Assembly: GCF_022201045.2 (NCBI RefSeq)
Contig: NC_068563.1
Location: 27,687,001 to 27,751,000, forward strand
DNA: 64,000 bases
Direction of reading: 5' to 3'
Origin: Citrus sinensis
Taxonomy: Eukaryota; Streptophyta; Magnoliopsida; Sapindales; Rutaceae
In this document: positions 62,101 to 64,000 of the stretch, piece after piece
Position numbering within the stretch: position 1 is the stretch's first letter
How the letters are laid out: each line of letters begins with the position of its first letter
Notes under the pieces: model-generated
What the model was told of the DNA's origin: nothing
The model's database searches: none
Seen by the model: only the letters and a program-made list of their open reading frames with translations
Translations under genes and position numbers: made by a program

Positions 62101-63641
62101 TATTGCAATGATTAAGCTTTTCCGATTGTTACATTTGTTGGGATAGGCTCGGTTGTGTACTTTTGCTAAGGAATTTCTTTGGTTTATCTTATCACATGCA
62201 GCAAAGTTTCCTTCCAATATACAGCAATCTCCCCAGCAAAATGCACTGATTCCTATCATGCAGGAATGTGTAGATGCCATAACTGAACATCAGAGGCTTC
62301 ACGCATTGATGAAAGGAGAGTGGGTGAAAGGGTTACTGCCACAAAGCAGTATTCGGGCAGATTATACAGTGCAAAGGATCAGAGGCAAGAAGCTTTTTTC
62401 AACCATACTCTGGTCCACTTTTGTAAACTTTCATCTTGAGCTGATTATGTTTGTGAATTTTGCAGAGCTAGCTGAAGGAACCTGCCTGAAGAATTATGAG
62501 TATCTCGGAAGCGGGGAAGTCTATGACAAAAAGAACAAGAAGTGGACTCTTGAGCTTCCAACTGACTCTCACTTGCTCCTGTATTTATTTTGTGCCTTCT
62601 TAGAACACCCGAAGTGGATGCTACATGTGGATCCTAGCTCTTATGCCGGAGCACAGTCGAGCAAGAATCCTTTATTCTTGGGGGTTCTTCCTCCAAAAGA
62701 AAGGTTTCCTGAGAAGTACATTGCAGTAATATCTGGTGTTACTTCCACTCTTCACCCAGGAGCGTGTGTGCTGGTTGCCGGAAAACAAAGCTCGCCAATC
62801 TTTGCCATGTACTGGGATAAGAAACTCATGTTTTCCCTTCAGGTGCGTAGTTTATGGGATAGGGGTACTCAGGGTCACTGATTACAACACCAAGGGAGGA
62901 CAAAAGTTGAACTTAACAGAACCTAAAACCTAACTAGCAGAGAATAAACACTGGATGCATGAGTTATGTTATCATGTAAATAAACAGTTTTTGCGGCAGC
63001 CTTAATCTATCAGTGCCAAAGAGGGCTTTGACCCTGGTATATGTGCTTGCATACACACCCCCACACATTTAAGATAACAAGGATGATGAATACCTTGTTT
63101 TAGGACCAAATTGACTTCGTTTATTGGTGGTTTGTTTAAGTCAATTTACTAAGGAAGGTAGTCCAATTGCTCACAACTAGGATGTTAGTACTTAAATTTG
63201 TCAGCGATGCATGTGGTCATCATTTGAAATAACAATTGTTTTGGTCTTTATTTTCAGGGAAGAACTGCACTATGGGATTCCATCCTGCTTCTGTGTCACA
63301 GAGTTAAGGTTGGATATGGAGGCATCATACGGGGCATGCATCTTGGATCTTCAGCCTTGAACATGCTCCCTGTTCTCGATTCAGACGGTGAAGACTGAAA
63401 GCTGATTGGGTCCGGGAAGTGTGATTTTGTTTTCTATTTGCTGTTTATTTCAGGCGTCGGCAAGGGAGGATTCCCAAAACTGACTCTTGTCCATCTCATC
63501 ATGCTGCTTGTGCAGGACATTGTGGGTATATCGATCCGTAACTGTTCTATCACAGAGAGGGCTGTAGAAAATCTTGGTGGATTCATTGAGCGCGCAAATG
63601 CAAACATCATTCTTGGAAGTGCACTTTCACAGTCCAGGTAG
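59192..63641 (+). CDS. TMEM209: TMEM209 / cytochrome B561 N-terminal family membrane protein
   Basis: Eight exons: 59192-59397, 60307-60362, 60458-61335, 61879-62077, 62202-62384, 62466-62842, 63258-63387 and 63454-63641. They give 738 residues. The family (Pfam CytochromB561_N, animal TMEM209) is a nuclear-envelope-associated membrane protein in animals; the plant role is little known, and despite the name there is no cytochrome b561 haem core. Two hydrophobic segments lie near the N-terminus (about 48-68, and about 90-112 in TIQTMVVLVFIGSMSALLKVI). A long Ser/Pro-rich, probably disordered stretch follows (about 130-330). The conserved C-terminal part includes YLGSGEVYDKKNKKWT, LFCAFLEHPKWMLHVDPSSY and MYWDKKLMFSLQGRTALWDS. 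Intron 5 has a GC donor (AGAG|GCAAGA at 62384/62385). The ORF ends at the TAG at 63639-63641. Confidence 0.9.
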
Positions 63642-64000
63642 TGTTAAGCAGGTTGTAGTTTCTAGACCTTATAGCTAGTAGTGATGATTAACACGAACAA
63701 GTTTAAGATGCAACTTAATTGGAGAAAGAAAATCAGGCAAAATTTTGTCAGCACTTTGGCTGCTATTGTTGTTTACTTGAAAAGAGAAATGGATTCTGCC
63801 CCGATGACATAACCTTTTACGCATGGAACAATTGCTGAGTGGTTGCCATTGTTGCAAAATTGTTTGCAGAACATCTGCTATTATCCATAACCCGAAGGCA
63901 CAAAGACACAACAAGAAGTCACAAATCCCATTTCGTTGCTTGGTTTAATTTAGATTTTCTTATTTCTTAAAAAAAAAAAAAATCAAATTGAAGCTCGACG
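63642..64000. other. Downstream flank of TMEM209
   Basis: Probable 3' UTR followed by intergenic DNA to the edge of the window. No new gene start is visible. Confidence 0.5.

Overview
This is a nuclear genomic segment from a dicotyledonous plant: AT-rich, long intergenic stretches, many-exon genes with GT-AG introns, abundant microsatellites and small transposon relics. It carries plant-only gene families (NAC, MLO, ARF, SYP7). The species cannot be fixed from the sequence alone. I could reconstruct eight genes with confidence, plus one candidate small-peptide gene. Exon joins were made by hand from splice sites, reading frame and remembered family structure; no alignment or transcript data were available.

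Layout, left to right. 1-2.7 kb: upstream region of a NAC transcription factor gene (+, 2793-5147). It converges on SYP71, a Qc-SNARE gene (-, 5768-9618) with a MITE-like inverted repeat in an intron. Next come SEC61B (-, 12551-12859, single exon) and a 75-residue candidate secreted-peptide ORF (-, 13974-14201). A clade V MLO gene follows (-, 15793-20839, 15 exons). About 11 kb of gene-free DNA with transposon relics separates it from a second, divergently oriented MLO gene, an MLO3 (clade VI) orthologue (+, 32159-36327, 15 exons). A 10 kb gene-free stretch with foldback elements leads to ARF4 (+, 46351-51489, 12 exons), which carries two identical tasiR-ARF target sites. IVD, the mitochondrial isovaleryl-CoA dehydrogenase gene (-, 52313-56015, 15 exons), follows. 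The window closes with a TMEM209/cytochrome B561-N family gene (+, 59192-63641, 8 exons).

The genes do not form a pathway; this is ordinary plant gene neighbourhood. The only related pair is the two MLO genes, which share intron positions and most exon lengths but belong to different clades, so they are old paralogues rather than a recent tandem duplicate. I found no evidence of an undescribed multi-gene system. The best leads are the secreted-peptide ORF with an IDA-like C-terminus, three GC-AG introns in about 70, and two small transposons with intact target-site duplications. A promoter-like block with an ATG-free leader also lies between the MLO genes.
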